Shown here in pieces: positions 5,535-5,701 of a stretch of 5,701 nt of DNA; the stretch's first letter is position 1, and each line of letters begins with the position of its first letter. The translations under genes and the position numbers were made by a program. The notes under the pieces were generated by a model, which worked only from the letters and a program-made list of their open reading frames with translations, searched no databases and was not told where the DNA came from. This DNA is from Desulfofustis sp. GTDB lineage: Bacteria; Desulfobacterota; Desulfobulbia; Desulfobulbales; Desulfocapsaceae. The stretch lies in NCBI GenBank assembly GCA_029287755.1, contig JARFQM010000062.1, positions 1 through 5,701 of the forward strand. Reading direction: 5' to 3'.

Positions 5535-5701
5535 ATGGGTACCTGCAAAAATCATCCTGACAGACAAACCGGTTACATCTGCCTAAAACATAATTATTAT
5601 TTATGTGAACAATGTCTCGCATGCAGTGATCCGAAATTATACTGCAAATTCCGGTCTTCCTGTATTATCTTCTTCAGATCGGAAAAAGAAGGACCGACAG
5701 A
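5535..5701 (+). CDS. small Cys/His-rich B-box-like zinc-binding protein (partial, 3' end cut by window)
   Basis: An open frame from ATG 5535 runs off the window after 55 codons. Its residues are spaced like a zinc-binding module: C4-x2-H7, C16-x2-H19, C24-x2-C27-x2-C30, then LYCKFRSSC (C37, C43). The order CxxH, about eight residues, CxxH, four residues, CxxC resembles the first part of a B-box zinc finger. The sequence CKNHPDRQTGYIC...YLCEQC...YCKFRSSC looks to me like a short conserved protein seen in deltaproteobacterial genomes, function unknown; that is recollection, not a search. ATG 5535 has no clear Shine-Dalgarno. In-frame alternatives are TTG 5526 and ATG 5499 within the tandem repeats, which would add three or twelve residues; I prefer 5535 because the Cys pattern begins right after it. 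It is divergent from the kinase-like gene. Confidence 0.75.
   Translation, partial: MGTCKNHPDRQTGYICLKHNYYLCEQCLACSDPKLYCKFRSSCIIFFRSEKEGPT

Overview
This window looks like a stretch of chromosome from a Gram-negative anaerobe, most likely a Desulfobacterota (deltaproteobacterial, Desulfobulbales-like) genome. The grounds are indirect: the combination of a YuxH-type EAL-HDOD protein, a PilZ protein, a cytidylate-kinase-like protein and a small Cys-rich YCKFR protein, plus two kinds of intergenic palindromic repeat that I associate with such genomes. No ribosomal or marker gene is present to fix the lineage.

Layout. 1-1743 (minus strand): a c-di-GMP-themed pair, a single-domain PilZ protein followed by an EAL-HDOD protein, read leftward from a recognisable sigma70-type promoter at 1714-1743. 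1909-2169 (plus): a small orphan protein with three predicted membrane helices. 2170-2457: a non-coding stretch carrying a degenerate palindromic repeat. 2458-3258 (plus): a nitroreductase-family flavoprotein whose open frame begins with an extra ~85-residue extension containing a membrane hairpin; a second start with its own Shine-Dalgarno lies where ordinary nitroreductases begin. 3459-4346 (plus): folD, with all catalytic residues and a strong ribosome binding site. 4361-4476: a very strong terminator hairpin followed directly by a 66-bp nested palindrome of REP type, between the convergent folD and the next gene. 4481-5275 (minus): a cytidylate-kinase-like protein with a BON-like C-terminal tail. 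5276-5534: a divergent intergenic region with a promoter and three perfect 10-bp tandem repeats. 5535 to the window end (plus): the start of a small Cys/His-rich, B-box-like zinc-binding protein, cut by the window edge.

The genes do not form one pathway. The PilZ and EAL-HDOD genes plausibly act together in second-messenger signalling. FolD supplies one-carbon tetrahydrofolate intermediates and stands alone between its own signals. The nitroreductase, small membrane protein, kinase-like protein and Cys-rich protein look like separate transcription units. I see no mobile-element gene, CRISPR array or obvious defence system. The most unusual items are the Cys-rich gene with its repeat-bearing leader, the membrane-tethered nitroreductase with an embedded second start, and the kinase-BON fusion.
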